A stretch of DNA of 64,000 nucleotides from Nodosilinea sp. PGN35 (lineage in GTDB: Bacteria > Cyanobacteriota > Cyanobacteriia > Phormidesmidales > Phormidesmidaceae). The notes beneath the pieces are model-generated. The model was not told the origin of the DNA and did not search any database. It worked only from the letters and a program-made list of their open reading frames with translations. The stretch is taken from the NCBI RefSeq assembly GCF_029109325.1, contig NZ_JAQKQJ010000012.1, positions 124,001 to 188,000 of the forward strand, read 5' to 3'. Shown in pieces: positions 36,596 to 44,779 of the stretch. The first letter of the stretch is position 1, and every line of letters starts with the position of its first letter. The translations under genes and the position numbers were made by a program.

Positions 36596-37165
36596 ATGGG
36601 TAATAAATTATTTCAATCCACGCTATTTTCTTCCCTGGTAAATCGATTTTCAAGCCAGGGTCGGAAACGCGATCGCCGACCTCTATCCTACGTGCTAATG
36701 GGCACCGCCGCCCTCGCTGCCCTGGGCACCGCCGCCCAGGCCCAAACGGTGGTCGAACAGCTTACACCCGAGTCTTTGGCGGTTGCCCAGACCGCCGCCC
36801 CCGCTGCGGGTCGCTACCTTTTCGGTCAGGTGCCTGAGCCCGACCAGATTGGCCAGGGCTACGTGGTACTGGAGCGCAGCGGCGATCGCGTCTACGGTGC
36901 GCTGTACTATCCCAGCTCCTCCTTCGACTGTTTTCAGGGCCGCGTGCAGGGCACTGAGTTGGCCATGACCATCACCAACAGCTACGACCAAGACACCTAC
37001 CCCTACAGCATTGCCCTGGCCGAAGGGCCTGTGGTAGCCACTAGCGACGCTGCTGGCGAGCTAGTTCCCTTTGGTCTCGACGGCTTTCACGCCCTTGGGG
37101 CCCCCAGCGAGAACGACCACCGCATGCTTGACGTATGCCGTGGGGTCGTAGCCCCAGACCAGTAG
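36596..37165 (+). CDS. Secreted conserved cyanobacterial protein
   Basis: 189 residues. A long basic N-region (QGRKRDRRPLS) is followed by a hydrophobic core and an AQAQ cleavage-like site near residue 50. The mature part has a strand-rich core, GRYLFGQVPEPDQIGQGYVVLERSGDRVYGALYYPSSSFDCFQG. I have seen the YVVLE..G..VYGA.Y.PSSSFDCF pattern in uncharacterised cyanobacterial proteins. Two cysteines (in SFDCF and LDVCRG) could form a disulfide in the periplasm. Confidence 0.65.
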   Translation: MGNKLFQSTLFSSLVNRFSSQGRKRDRRPLSYVLMGTAALAALGTAAQAQTVVEQLTPESLAVAQTAAPAAGRYLFGQVPEPDQIGQGYVVLERSGDRVYGALYYPSSSFDCFQGRVQGTELAMTITNSYDQDTYPYSIALAEGPVVATSDAAGELVPFGLDGFHALGAPSENDHRMLDVCRGVVAPDQ

Positions 37166-37289
37166 TCGAGGGCACAGGCCCCACGGTCACCAACCCGCGC
37201 CAGAAGTTGAGTTAGCCGTTATCCAGCTAACTGTTGCAGGGGGAGTGCTAGTTTATGCTTAAAGCTCCCCCATTACCGTTGCAGGTCGC

Positions 37290-37763
37290 GTGAACGCAGC
37301 AGAACAGGCCAACAGTATAGAGTTTGCTAGCAAAATCGCCGCCGTGGTGGGCCTTTTCAAGGCTGAATTTCCCGATTTACGGGCCGATCTCAAGCCCTGG
37401 GCCAACGATCCCGATACCCGCGATCTGGTTGACCCCGACTCCATCGACGTGGGGTTTCACTTTCCAGGGGTGAGCCGCCTGTTTCAGTGCCGCAGTCTGC
37501 TGGTGCAGATTCGCCTGTACAGCGATCCGGAGGCCGTCGCGGGTCAACACCCCTCCCAGACAGGAGAACGCCGGGTGATTGGCCTCGACCTGGCTGGGTT
37601 CGACCATCGCGGCAAGCGGTGGAGCCTGTCTACCATCGACAACTGGGCTTTTTCTGGCGAAGTCGTCCCCGATCCCACCTGCCGCGAACGCCTGCGGCGC
37701 TGCTGCCGTCAGGTGTTTGTCTTGTTTAACCCACCGCCGACCGCCGAACCCAATCGCTGCTAG
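37290..37763 (+). CDS. Conserved hypothetical cyanobacterial protein
   Basis: 157 residues from GTG at 37290. The core is KPWANDPDTRDLVDPDSIDVGFHFPGVSR, then LLVQIRLYSD and a mixed alpha/beta segment ending with a Cys-rich CRERLRRCCRQVF. There is no signal peptide or TM helix. I do not recognise a named domain. It is the only gene between the secreted protein and the convergent FAD oxidoreductase. Confidence 0.6.
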   Translation: MNAAEQANSIEFASKIAAVVGLFKAEFPDLRADLKPWANDPDTRDLVDPDSIDVGFHFPGVSRLFQCRSLLVQIRLYSDPEAVAGQHPSQTGERRVIGLDLAGFDHRGKRWSLSTIDNWAFSGEVVPDPTCRERLRRCCRQVFVLFNPPPTAEPNRC

Positions 37764-37833
37764 GCGGCGGCCCGAGCAGTACTGGAGGACTGAGTTGAGC
37801 TACGCCCATGTCCTGCTTCCCACTGGCCTGTCC

Positions 37834-39792
37834 TTACCAGCTGGTTCGGAGCCCCTGAACCCGCATCACCTCCTGTAGCGCCCCTAGGTAACCGCTGGGG
37901 ATCACCTCCGGCGGATCATTGATCGGTGTATTTGGCGACACTAGCCAACCGGCGGTCACTCCGGCGGCGGCCCCTGCCTGCCACTCCCCGTAGTGAATGC
38001 GAGTCGAAGCATTGGCAATGTGGGTGGCGGCCATTGCCTTACCGCCAATCAGCAGATTGTCTACCCCCTGGGGAATTAGGCTCTCTAACGGAATTTGCAC
38101 GGGCTTGACCCGCGGCTCCTGGGCTGGGGCACTGACCGCATCGCCCGAAGGATGCCAGTTGCGGTAGCGACAGCCGTGGATATCGATGGCGTAGTGGGTC
38201 AGGCCCACCGCAGTGGGGCCAAAGTTTCGCTGTCCCGGAAAATCGTAGCGCAGGTCGTTTTCACGAATCATAAATTCGTCCTGGCCGTAGGCGGCGCGAC
38301 CCGCTATGCGGCGACCCTCCCGAAAGTAGGGCACCATGCTCAGCCCCGACAGAGTACCCATGGGGCTGTCGGCACCGTAGAGGTAGGCCAGAGGATAGTT
38401 CGGCCCCGCTTGGGTTTCCAGCAGCCAGCGGGCAAACATCAGGGCGTGCTCTTCGCCAAACTTAAGAGCCGACTGCGAGAGCCCCCCCATCCAGTTCTGG
38501 TGCTGCCCAGAGGCCTCTAGCTCGGCGGCTTTAAGAATCAGGGGCGGATCCATCCAGTTCCAGTCGTTGCCCCGGTTCCAGTTGATCATCGAAATGTCGC
38601 CGGGGGCAGGAGCGTCAGTGTAGGGATTGCTGCGGGTTTGGCTGACAATCCGCCGGTAGTGAAACACGCTCTTGCCCGCGAAAAACGGAAATCCCTCCAG
38701 GTCAAAGACCGACTGGTGCTCGTGGAGGCCATAGGTGGGCTGAAGCCGGGATAGGGCGGCCAGGCTATCTCCCCCGTCATCGTGGATACCGACGGCAAAG
38801 GGGTAGGTAAAAGCCTGGGTACAGTCGGGGTTGTCGAAGGCGGCGGCGTTGGGCTCGCCCGTGGTAGCCTTCGACTCCGAGCCCAGGCGGTAGGGTACCT
38901 TAGCCCAGGCCACCAGTTCACCGGTATCGGTGGCATCGATCACGACCATACGCTCGCCGGGGGGTGGCTGTAGCTTAACGGGCACGCGGTCGAAGGCGGC
39001 GGTGGGCGACCAGCTATACCATTCGGCTAGCTCCGTCGAAAGTCGCCCCTGGGGTATGTAGCTGGGATCCTTTGGAATGCGCCGCACCCCGTACACCGCC
39101 GTAATGCGGCGACCGGTGGCATCAAACTCGGCCCCTTTGAAGGCGGTCATGGTGGCCCAGCGGCTGGCGGGGGCGCTGGGGTTGGTGTCGGTTAAAAACT
39201 GCTCGGCGGCCTGGGCTCCGGCCTGGGGTGGAAAGCACAGGCTGCCCACCCAGCAGCTGTTGATGTCGGCCACCGCCCGTTCAGTACCGCCAGGGCTCCA
39301 GGCGGGCAGGGTAGCTATCTGCTGCTTGATCAGCTGCCGAAACCGCTGCCAGCTGGGGGCAAGATTGTTGGCCTGACGCATGCGCAACGATTCGTCGAGG
39401 GCAGAGACCCCCTGGGAGCTGATCTGCCCCCCCAGCCAGGGGGCGACCTCGATCATGCAGGTGGTGGCACCGCTGGCCATGGCGTGGGCGGCGGCAGCGA
39501 CCCCGCCCAGGGAACCACCGATGACTGCCACCTGACATTCCCAGACTTCGTCGAAGGCGGGCAGCGGATCTACCTGGGGCCGACCATTGAAGACCAGGGG
39601 CTGGGGTACGTTGCGCAGGCGCAGGGCCGGAGTGATATCGCCCCCGGCCCCCGGCGACGGGGTTGGCGACCAGCGCGATGCGGTGAGCCCGGCGATCGCC
39701 CCAACGCCAAACATGGCGGCGGCCAACCCTGAGAGATGCCGCCATTGAATTCGCCGAATTCGCCCCTGGGGCCGTTTGCGATCGCCCTTCAC
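37834..39792 (-). CDS. FAD-dependent oxidoreductase, probably membrane anchored or exported
   Basis: 652 residues. A basic N-terminus with one hydrophobic helix (about 18-38) precedes the FAD-binding dinucleotide fold VAVIGGSLGGVAAAAHAMASG, with EVAPWLGGQ ahead. Later motifs are MVVIDATDTGELVAWA and the C-terminal FAD segment NLLIGGKAMAATHIANASTR. This is the FAD_oxidored (PF12831-like) family of flavoproteins with unknown substrate. The N-terminal helix suggests membrane attachment or secretion. Confidence 0.85.
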   Translation of the reverse strand: MKGDRKRPQGRIRRIQWRHLSGLAAAMFGVGAIAGLTASRWSPTPSPGAGGDITPALRLRNVPQPLVFNGRPQVDPLPAFDEVWECQVAVIGGSLGGVAAAAHAMASGATTCMIEVAPWLGGQISSQGVSALDESLRMRQANNLAPSWQRFRQLIKQQIATLPAWSPGGTERAVADINSCWVGSLCFPPQAGAQAAEQFLTDTNPSAPASRWATMTAFKGAEFDATGRRITAVYGVRRIPKDPSYIPQGRLSTELAEWYSWSPTAAFDRVPVKLQPPPGERMVVIDATDTGELVAWAKVPYRLGSESKATTGEPNAAAFDNPDCTQAFTYPFAVGIHDDGGDSLAALSRLQPTYGLHEHQSVFDLEGFPFFAGKSVFHYRRIVSQTRSNPYTDAPAPGDISMINWNRGNDWNWMDPPLILKAAELEASGQHQNWMGGLSQSALKFGEEHALMFARWLLETQAGPNYPLAYLYGADSPMGTLSGLSMVPYFREGRRIAGRAAYGQDEFMIRENDLRYDFPGQRNFGPTAVGLTHYAIDIHGCRYRNWHPSGDAVSAPAQEPRVKPVQIPLESLIPQGVDNLLIGGKAMAATHIANASTRIHYGEWQAGAAAGVTAGWLVSPNTPINDPPEVIPSGYLGALQEVMRVQGLRTSW

Positions 39793-39931
39793 ACCTAATT
39801 CCCGAGTAACACTGCCAAGGTTTTAGCACACCTTCCCCACGGTAGATCACCCTTTGGCATGCTCCGTAACAGGCCGCCCCAGACCAGGATGAACCTGGTA
39901 CAGTAGCCACAGATTTGCTACGTCTGGCCCT

Positions 39932-40342
39932 ATGACCCCCGATTCGCCCTTCGCCTCCAACCCCGCCGCCGGAGCGGCTCCGTCTCCAGCCTCCGGTTGG
40001 ACGGGGGCCGCCGAAGACCCGGTGCCGCTACTGTCGGTGGACGCCGTGCAGAAGTACCTCAACCGCTCGCGGGCCTCAGTGTACCGCTACGCCAATACCG
40101 ACCCCGACATCCTCAATCCCCCCTACGACCAAACTAAGCTCAACCCCGAAGTGCGCCGCGACAAAGACGCTCCCCTGGAGTTTCGCCCCCAGGAAGTGCG
40201 CCGCTTCGCCGAAGAAGTGCTGGGCCTCCACCCCACCATTCAGGTGCAGACCCCGGAAGAGACGATCACCCACGGCCTGATGCGACAGATGCTGCAAGAG
40301 CTGCGAGCAATTCGCCAGCTGCTGGAAGAGCGGGGGCGGTAG
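39932..40342 (+). CDS. Helix-turn-helix-like cyanobacterial protein
   Basis: 136 residues. A Pro/Ala-rich N-terminus is followed by an excisionase/MerR-like helix-turn-helix segment (LLSVDAVQKYLNRSRASVYRYAN), a loop, and FRPQEVRRFAEEVLG. A C-terminal helix (LMRQMLQELRAIRQLLEERG) could dimerise. DNA binding is inferred from the HTH pattern. Such proteins are often labelled resolvase-like in cyanobacteria, but no catalytic domain is present. Confidence 0.6.
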   Translation: MTPDSPFASNPAAGAAPSPASGWTGAAEDPVPLLSVDAVQKYLNRSRASVYRYANTDPDILNPPYDQTKLNPEVRRDKDAPLEFRPQEVRRFAEEVLGLHPTIQVQTPEETITHGLMRQMLQELRAIRQLLEERGR

Positions 40343-40772
40343 AGGAGATGGGGAAGTTAAGGGTTGAGTGCTGAATTTTAAGTTTTAAGTTCGCCCCCCA
40401 CCCCTCACCCTTCACCCCCTCACCCCTTCACCCCCTACACCCCCTCACCCAGCGTAATATCCGTAATATCTGAAAGCCGTGGGGAATGCTAAATTCAGAG
40501 CTGGCTTAGATCTGTAGTCTGGTTTAGCCAAAGGTTAAGCCTTTGGGGTGAGTAATGTCATGAATTGATTGCTATAACCTGGCATATAGTTTCGATGGAA
40601 CCGTTTTCCACCTCAAGATCGTCGATACTCTCGTCCAGAGCGAGTACATGCTGGTGGTGGTCTCAGCCGAGACTGCCTACGATGGTTGGATATGTGGGAT
40701 TCTCTGAGCTTTCCAGGCTTTGGCCTTGACCTTGGATGTTTAATCCCTTGTCGATTTCTGTTATTTCACTGT
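40343..40772. other. 430-bp intergenic region with two repeat types
   Basis: A short TTTTAAG heptad pair (about 40376-40390) abuts a C-rich tract of CACCCCT-like units (about 40391-40450). The remainder up to 40772 carries no supported gene. An in-frame upstream extension of the next ORF from 40686 is not protein-like. Confidence 0.45.
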
Positions 40773-40961
40773 ATGGATTCTGCCAGTCAACCGGATACCC
40801 CTGCGGGGGAGCCTCCCAGTCCTTCCTCTAGTGTGTTGGGCGTATTAATTGCGCTACTGACCCTCACTCTGCCGCTGTTTATGGTCGCGCATTTCTCAGC
40901 AGCAACAGCGGAGCTAGAACGCCCCCCCACCTTTTCGGTGCCAGCGGCGGCAGGGCGTTAG
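40773..40961 (+). CDS. Small single-TM protein
   Basis: 62 residues from ATG at 40773: a short Pro/Ser-rich N-terminus, one TM helix (SSVLGVLIALLTLTLPLFMVA) and a short tail. I chose this start because the 29 upstream codons in frame do not look coding. Function unknown. It sits upstream of ppa in the same direction, with a 234-bp gap. Confidence 0.5.
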   Translation: MDSASQPDTPAGEPPSPSSSVLGVLIALLTLTLPLFMVAHFSAATAELERPPTFSVPAAAGR

Positions 40962-41195
40962 GGGAAGGCCCAGGGCTTGAGTAGGTGCGTTGGCGGGGCG
41001 ATCGCCCTAGGCAGGGCCTCTAATTTGTTTGGGGCCGGTCGTTAAACCCTGGGGAAAAGGGGCCACCGCCCCGTAGAATACTATGTCGGAAGGGCATGGG
41101 CAGCAGCTTGGCGACCATACTCGGCCTGGCGCAGCGGTGGTTCTGAGCCTCTCTGTGCCCTGTAGACTCAGCTTTTTACTGATTGGAGTAGTGTT

Positions 41196-41705
41196 GTGGA
41201 CTTATCTCGAATTCCGGCTCAGCCCGAGCCTGGACTGATCAACGTGCTGGTGGAAATCACGGGCGGCAGCAAAAACAAGTATGAATTTGACAAAGACTTA
41301 AACGCCTTTATTCTCGATCGCGTGCTGTTTTCGTCGGTGAAATATCCCTACGACTACGGGTTTGTGCCCAACACCCTGGCCGACGACGGCGACCCCCTCG
41401 ACGGCATGGTGCTGATGGATGAGCCCACTTTCCCCGGCTGTGTGATTGCGGCGCGGCCCATTGGCATGCTGGAGATGATCGACGGCGGCGATCGCGACGA
41501 AAAGATTCTCTGCGTGCCCGCCGCTGACCCCCGCTACGCCAGCGTTAAGTCCCTGGATGATGTAGCCCCCCACCGCCTCGACGAAATTGCCGAGTTCTTC
41601 CGCTCCTACAAAAATTTGGAGAAGAAGGTGACCGAGATTCTCGGCTGGCAGAATGTCGATAAAGTAGCGGCCCTAGTCGATCAGTGTGTAGCGGCGGCAA
41701 AGTAG
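41196..41705 (+). CDS. ppa: Inorganic pyrophosphatase (family I)
   Basis: 169 residues from GTG, with a GGAG site 7 bases upstream. It hydrolyses PPi to phosphate. Family I signatures are [26 protein letters not shown] and the metal site [10 protein letters not shown] (Asp triplet), plus DPRY and the C-terminal FFRSYKNLE. Length and residues are complete. It is followed by a strong hairpin that separates it from the convergent ferredoxin gene. Confidence 0.96.
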   Translation: MDLSRIPAQPEPGLINVLVEITGGSKNKYEFDKDLNAFILDRVLFSSVKYPYDYGFVPNTLADDGDPLDGMVLMDEPTFPGCVIAARPIGMLEMIDGGDRDEKILCVPAADPRYASVKSLDDVAPHRLDEIAEFFRSYKNLEKKVTEILGWQNVDKVAALVDQCVAAAK

Positions 41706-41742
41706 CGCTCTAGCGTTGGTGCATTGCCCGAGCCATCCACGA

Positions 41743-41780
41743 CAAAGCGGGATGCTTCCCCAGAGAAGCATCCCGCTTTG
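41743..41780. terminator. Strong hairpin between convergent ppa and ferredoxin genes
   Basis: A perfect 16-bp stem (CAAAGCGGGATGCTTC at 41743-41758 with its complement at 41765-41780) and a 6-nt loop. It lacks a long T-run on either side, but the placement fits a bidirectional terminator. Confidence 0.75.
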
Positions 41781-41846
41781 CCTAGAAAACTCATGGCAGA
41801 GGTAAAGCCGATTTGACACAGCAGCGCGGTGTCAAACCCTCTAGAC

Positions 41847-42146
41847 CTAGTAGAGTTCTTCTTCTTGGTGGGTCAGGATGGTGCAGTCGGAGGTGGGGTA
41901 GGCAACGCAGGTCAGCACGTACCCAGCGCCGATCTGGTCGTCATCCAGGAAGGATTGATCGGATTGATCAACGGTGCCAGCGGTGATTTTGCCAGCGCAG
42001 GTGGAGCAGGCTCCAGCCCGGCAGGAGTAGGGCAGGTCTAGACCCTGCTCTTCAGCAGCGTCAAGAATATACGTATCGTCATCGACATCGATAGTTTGAT
42101 TGAGACCTTCCGCTTCGTTGATCAGTGTAACCTTGTAGGTTGCCAT
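41847..42146 (-). CDS. petF: Plant-type [2Fe-2S] ferredoxin
   Basis: 99 residues, starting [20 protein letters not shown]. The cluster ligands are Cys42, Cys47, Cys50 and Cys80 in [10 protein letters not shown] and YVLTCVAYP. The acidic C-terminus HQEEELY is typical of photosynthetic ferredoxin I, which carries electrons from photosystem I to FNR and other acceptors. It is a full-length single gene with a long AT-rich leader, as expected for a highly expressed gene. Confidence 0.95.
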   Translation of the reverse strand: MATYKVTLINEAEGLNQTIDVDDDTYILDAAEEQGLDLPYSCRAGACSTCAGKITAGTVDQSDQSFLDDDQIGAGYVLTCVAYPTSDCTILTHQEEELY

Positions 42147-42426
42147 GGTGCTATCCTCTCGTCAAATACAGATTGCAGATCGATCTTTAAGCTACAGAAC
42201 ACCCTTGGGATAACGATTCCAGGATTTGCTCTGAGCAGACCTAACACAACTTTGATACTACGGGAAAACCTGAAGCCTGTCTTGCCTTTTTCGCCCTTGG
42301 CTGAACGGGATTCGTAATCAAACCCATTAGTAATGGATTGGTTTGCTTATATCTTTGAGGATCCTAAACGCTGGACAGTGGCGATCGCTCGATCAAACGC
42401 GTATGGCTGGTGTGACAGCTGTCCAC

Positions 42427-42456
42427 AAAAAAAGGCAGCCTGACGATCAGCCTGCC
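42427..42456 (-). terminator. Rho-independent terminator of the DUF4278 gene
   Basis: Read on the minus strand: GGCAG-G-CTGA, loop TCG, TCAG-G-CTGCC, then seven T. One G-G mismatch interrupts an otherwise perfect 9-bp stem. It lies 28 bp after the DUF4278 stop. Confidence 0.85.
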
Positions 42457-42484
42457 CTAGCAGCGGAATCAACCCTAAAGCTCA

Positions 42485-42670
42485 CTACACCGACTGGGTA
42501 TACCGCACACCTCGGTAGGTCATTTCCACCTCATGGTGATGACCGCTGGGCTGGGGAAAATGCCGTCGGATGGCAGGGGCACCCCGGTAGGTGCCGATGG
42601 TTTCTACACCATCGCTCTGCACCGCAGGCAGGTGGGCATTGTACTGAGCACCGCGATAGGACAATTTCAT
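42485..42670 (-). CDS. DUF4278 domain protein
   Basis: 61 residues from ATG at 42670, starting MKLSYRGAQYN and ending EMTYRGVRYTQ. The two YRG motifs, one at each end, are the signature of DUF4278, a small cyanobacterial family of unknown function. The longer frame from 42775 adds 35 residues that do not fit the family. A clear terminator follows. Confidence 0.8.
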   Translation of the reverse strand: MKLSYRGAQYNAHLPAVQSDGVETIGTYRGAPAIRRHFPQPSGHHHEVEMTYRGVRYTQSV

Positions 42671-42840
42671 CACAAAAACTCCACGATAGGGGTATCTATA
42701 CGCAACGGGCGCTAACCTCAGCCTGGTTCTGCTAAATAATGAGCAAACATGCTGAGCAAACTGTAGCCTAGCCAACAGTTTAGATCCACAAAGTCTGTAA
42801 CGCGCCCTTGGCGGCTACCGCTGCAACGAATATTTATTGG

Positions 42841-42930
42841 GGCAGCCGGGGCCGAGCCCGTGGGCGGCAGCGCAAGCTGAGGGTGGGATGGCGCTTCGGG
42901 CGCTAGATTAAACCCGAGTCACCCACCCCG
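42841..42930. other. GC-rich nested hairpin, possible structured RNA
   Basis: GGGTGGG (42881-42887) pairs with CCCACCC (42922-42928). Inside it TGGCGC pairs with GCGCTA around a TTCGG loop. The flank GGGGCAGCCGGGGCCGAGCCCG is also self-complementary. It sits in the 366-bp gap 42671-43036, which has no other feature. It could be a small RNA, a terminator or a palindromic repeat. I cannot match it to a known RNA family. Confidence 0.35.
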
Positions 42931-43036
42931 ATTCTCTACCGGCCAACCGTAGGCAGCAGGCGCAGCCGGGCTAGCGGCCCCAGGGCAGGGGGCAGCAGGG
43001 GGCATGGTAGACTAGCGCCCGGTCGGCCAGAGAGGC

Positions 43037-43201
43037 CTAGGCTTTGCGGCTGTTTTCAGCTATTTGCAGGTTGAACTCGGCCTGGGTGAGCAGGGCGGCC
43101 ACCTGGCAGGCCGTATCGGGAGACAGGGCTGGCTGGCTTTCGGTTAAAAAATCGAGGTAGCCGTTAAAGGTGCGCATGATAATTTGCTTGTTTTGCAGCA
43201 T
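43037..43201 (-). CDS. 54-residue small protein
   Basis: MLQNKQIIMRTFNGYLDFLTES... ending LQIAENSRKA. A GGAGA ribosome binding site lies 6 bases before the ATG on the minus strand. The sequence is amphipathic and helical in look (SPDTACQVAALLTQAEFNLQ), protein-like in composition and without low complexity. It lies divergent to the photolyase gene, with 120 bp between starts. Function unknown. Confidence 0.55.
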   Translation of the reverse strand: MLQNKQIIMRTFNGYLDFLTESQPALSPDTACQVAALLTQAEFNLQIAENSRKA

Positions 43202-43321
43202 GGTCAATCTCCTTTGGGTTAGCCGCCCGGCATGGGTGCAGCCCCATCATAAAGCGGCCTAACCCATGGGGCTAATGTCGTTATACTGAATCGGTTTGCT
43301 GAGCATGGGTGGGCTGTAGCT

Positions 43322-44776
43322 ATGGCCGGTTTAGTGTTGTTTTGGCACCGTCGCGATCTGCGCCTGGGGGACAATGTGGGGCTGGCGGCGGCGCGCGATC
43401 GCACCCCCCAGGTAGTCGGTGTCTTCTGCCTTGACCCCGGCATTCTCGACGCTGGCGATGTGGCCCCGGCTCGGGTGGCTTATATGGTGGGCTGTCTGCG
43501 GGCGCTAGAGGAGAGCTATGCCAAAGCTGGCGGCCAGCTGCTCGTTCTCAAGGGCGACCCCAGCCAGGCGATTCCGGCCCTGGCTACGGCGCTAGAGGCC
43601 GAGGCCGTCTACTGGAACCGCGACGTAGAACCCTACTCGCGCCAGCGCGACCAGGCGGTGGTCGAGGCGCTCAAGGAAGCGGGCGTCGAGTTTCGCACCA
43701 CCTTTTGGGATCAGCTGCTCCACGAGCCGGGGGATGTGCGTACCGGAGCGGGGGATCCCTACACGGTTTACACCCCCTTCTGGCGCAACTGGGTAAAGCG
43801 CTCTAAGGCCGCTCCTCTGCCCACACCGGAGGGGTTAAAATCTTTGAGCAGCAAACAGGCCGAGGCCGCAGAGAAAGCGGGCTGCATCGATCTACCCAGC
43901 GCGGCGGATCTGGGATTTACCTGGGAGAATGGCTTCCCGGTTGAGCCGGGGGAGCAGGCCGCCCTGGAGCGCCTGGAGGCATTTTGCGACGGCGATTCCC
44001 GTAGGGATCGCTTCGCGAATCGCGCCATTGCCGCCTACGACGAGCAGCGCAACTTTCCCTTTGTGGATGGCACCTCGCGGCTGAGCGCGGCGCTGAAGTT
44101 TGGGGCGGTGGGCATTCGCACGGTGTGGGCCGCCGCCGAGGCCGCCTACGGGCGCAGCCGCAGCGACGAAACCCGCAACAACATCCAAACCTGGCAGCAG
44201 GAGCTGGCCTGGCGCGAGTTTTACCAGCACGTCATGTATTTCTTTCCAGAGTTAGCCGACGGCCCCTACCGCGAGCCGTTAAAGAACTTCCCCTGGGTGG
44301 ACAACGAAGATCACTTCGCCGCCTGGTGCGAGGGCCGCACCGGCTACCCCATCGTCGATGCCGCTATGCGCCAGCTCAACGAGACCGGCTGGATGCACAA
44401 CCGCTGCCGCATGATTGTAGCCAGCTTCCTCACTAAAGACCTGATCGTCAACTGGCAGTGGGGCGAGAAGTACTTTATGCAGCACCTGGTGGATGGCGAT
44501 CTGTCGGCCAACAACGGCGGCTGGCAGTGGAGCGCCTCCAGCGGCATGGATCCTAAACCCCTACGGATTTTTAACCCCGCCAGCCAGGCCCAAAAGTTTG
44601 ACGCCGAGGCGGAGTACATTCGCCAGTGGGTGCCCGAGCTCAGGTCGGTGGATACGGGGGCATTGGTGACGGGGAAGATTGGGGAGCGCGATCGCGGCGA
44701 CTACCCGGCCCCCATCGTCGATCACAAAGCCCAGCAGGCGCTATTTAAAGACAAGTACAAAGCCCAAAAGAGCTAG
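43322..44776 (+). CDS. phr: Deoxyribodipyrimidine photolyase (class I CPD)
   Basis: 484 residues. It uses blue light to split cyclobutane pyrimidine dimers. The N-terminal antenna domain ([18 protein letters not shown], about 1-130) and the FAD-binding domain are complete: [14 protein letters not shown], the [22 protein letters not shown] region, [23 protein letters not shown] and [21 protein letters not shown]. The sequence is close to the cyanobacterial 8-HDF-type enzyme. A 32-bp palindromic repeat is inserted in frame at 43992-44023 (residues about 224-235, [11 protein letters not shown]), in a loop just before AYDEQRNF. Confidence 0.95.
   Translation: MAGLVLFWHRRDLRLGDNVGLAAARDRTPQVVGVFCLDPGILDAGDVAPARVAYMVGCLRALEESYAKAGGQLLVLKGDPSQAIPALATALEAEAVYWNRDVEPYSRQRDQAVVEALKEAGVEFRTTFWDQLLHEPGDVRTGAGDPYTVYTPFWRNWVKRSKAAPLPTPEGLKSLSSKQAEAAEKAGCIDLPSAADLGFTWENGFPVEPGEQAALERLEAFCDGDSRRDRFANRAIAAYDEQRNFPFVDGTSRLSAALKFGAVGIRTVWAAAEAAYGRSRSDETRNNIQTWQQELAWREFYQHVMYFFPELADGPYREPLKNFPWVDNEDHFAAWCEGRTGYPIVDAAMRQLNETGWMHNRCRMIVASFLTKDLIVNWQWGEKYFMQHLVDGDLSANNGGWQWSASSGMDPKPLRIFNPASQAQKFDAEAEYIRQWVPELRSVDTGALVTGKIGERDRGDYPAPIVDHKAQQALFKDKYKAQKS
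43992..44023 (+). repeat. Small palindromic repeat inserted in phr
   Basis: GCGATTCCCGTAGGGATCGC followed by TTCGCGAATCGC: two nested palindromes joined by TTCG. This matches the look of small dispersed repeats known in filamentous cyanobacteria. It adds about ten codons without breaking the frame. Confidence 0.6.
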
Positions 44777-44779
44777 TGC

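Noticed and set aside
40391..40450. C-rich repeats as a possible CRISPR array
   Set aside because: Units are 7-8 nt with no spacers; no cas genes anywhere in the window.
42343..42735. 130-codon plus-strand ORF
   Set aside because: Antisense to the DUF4278 gene and crosses its terminator.
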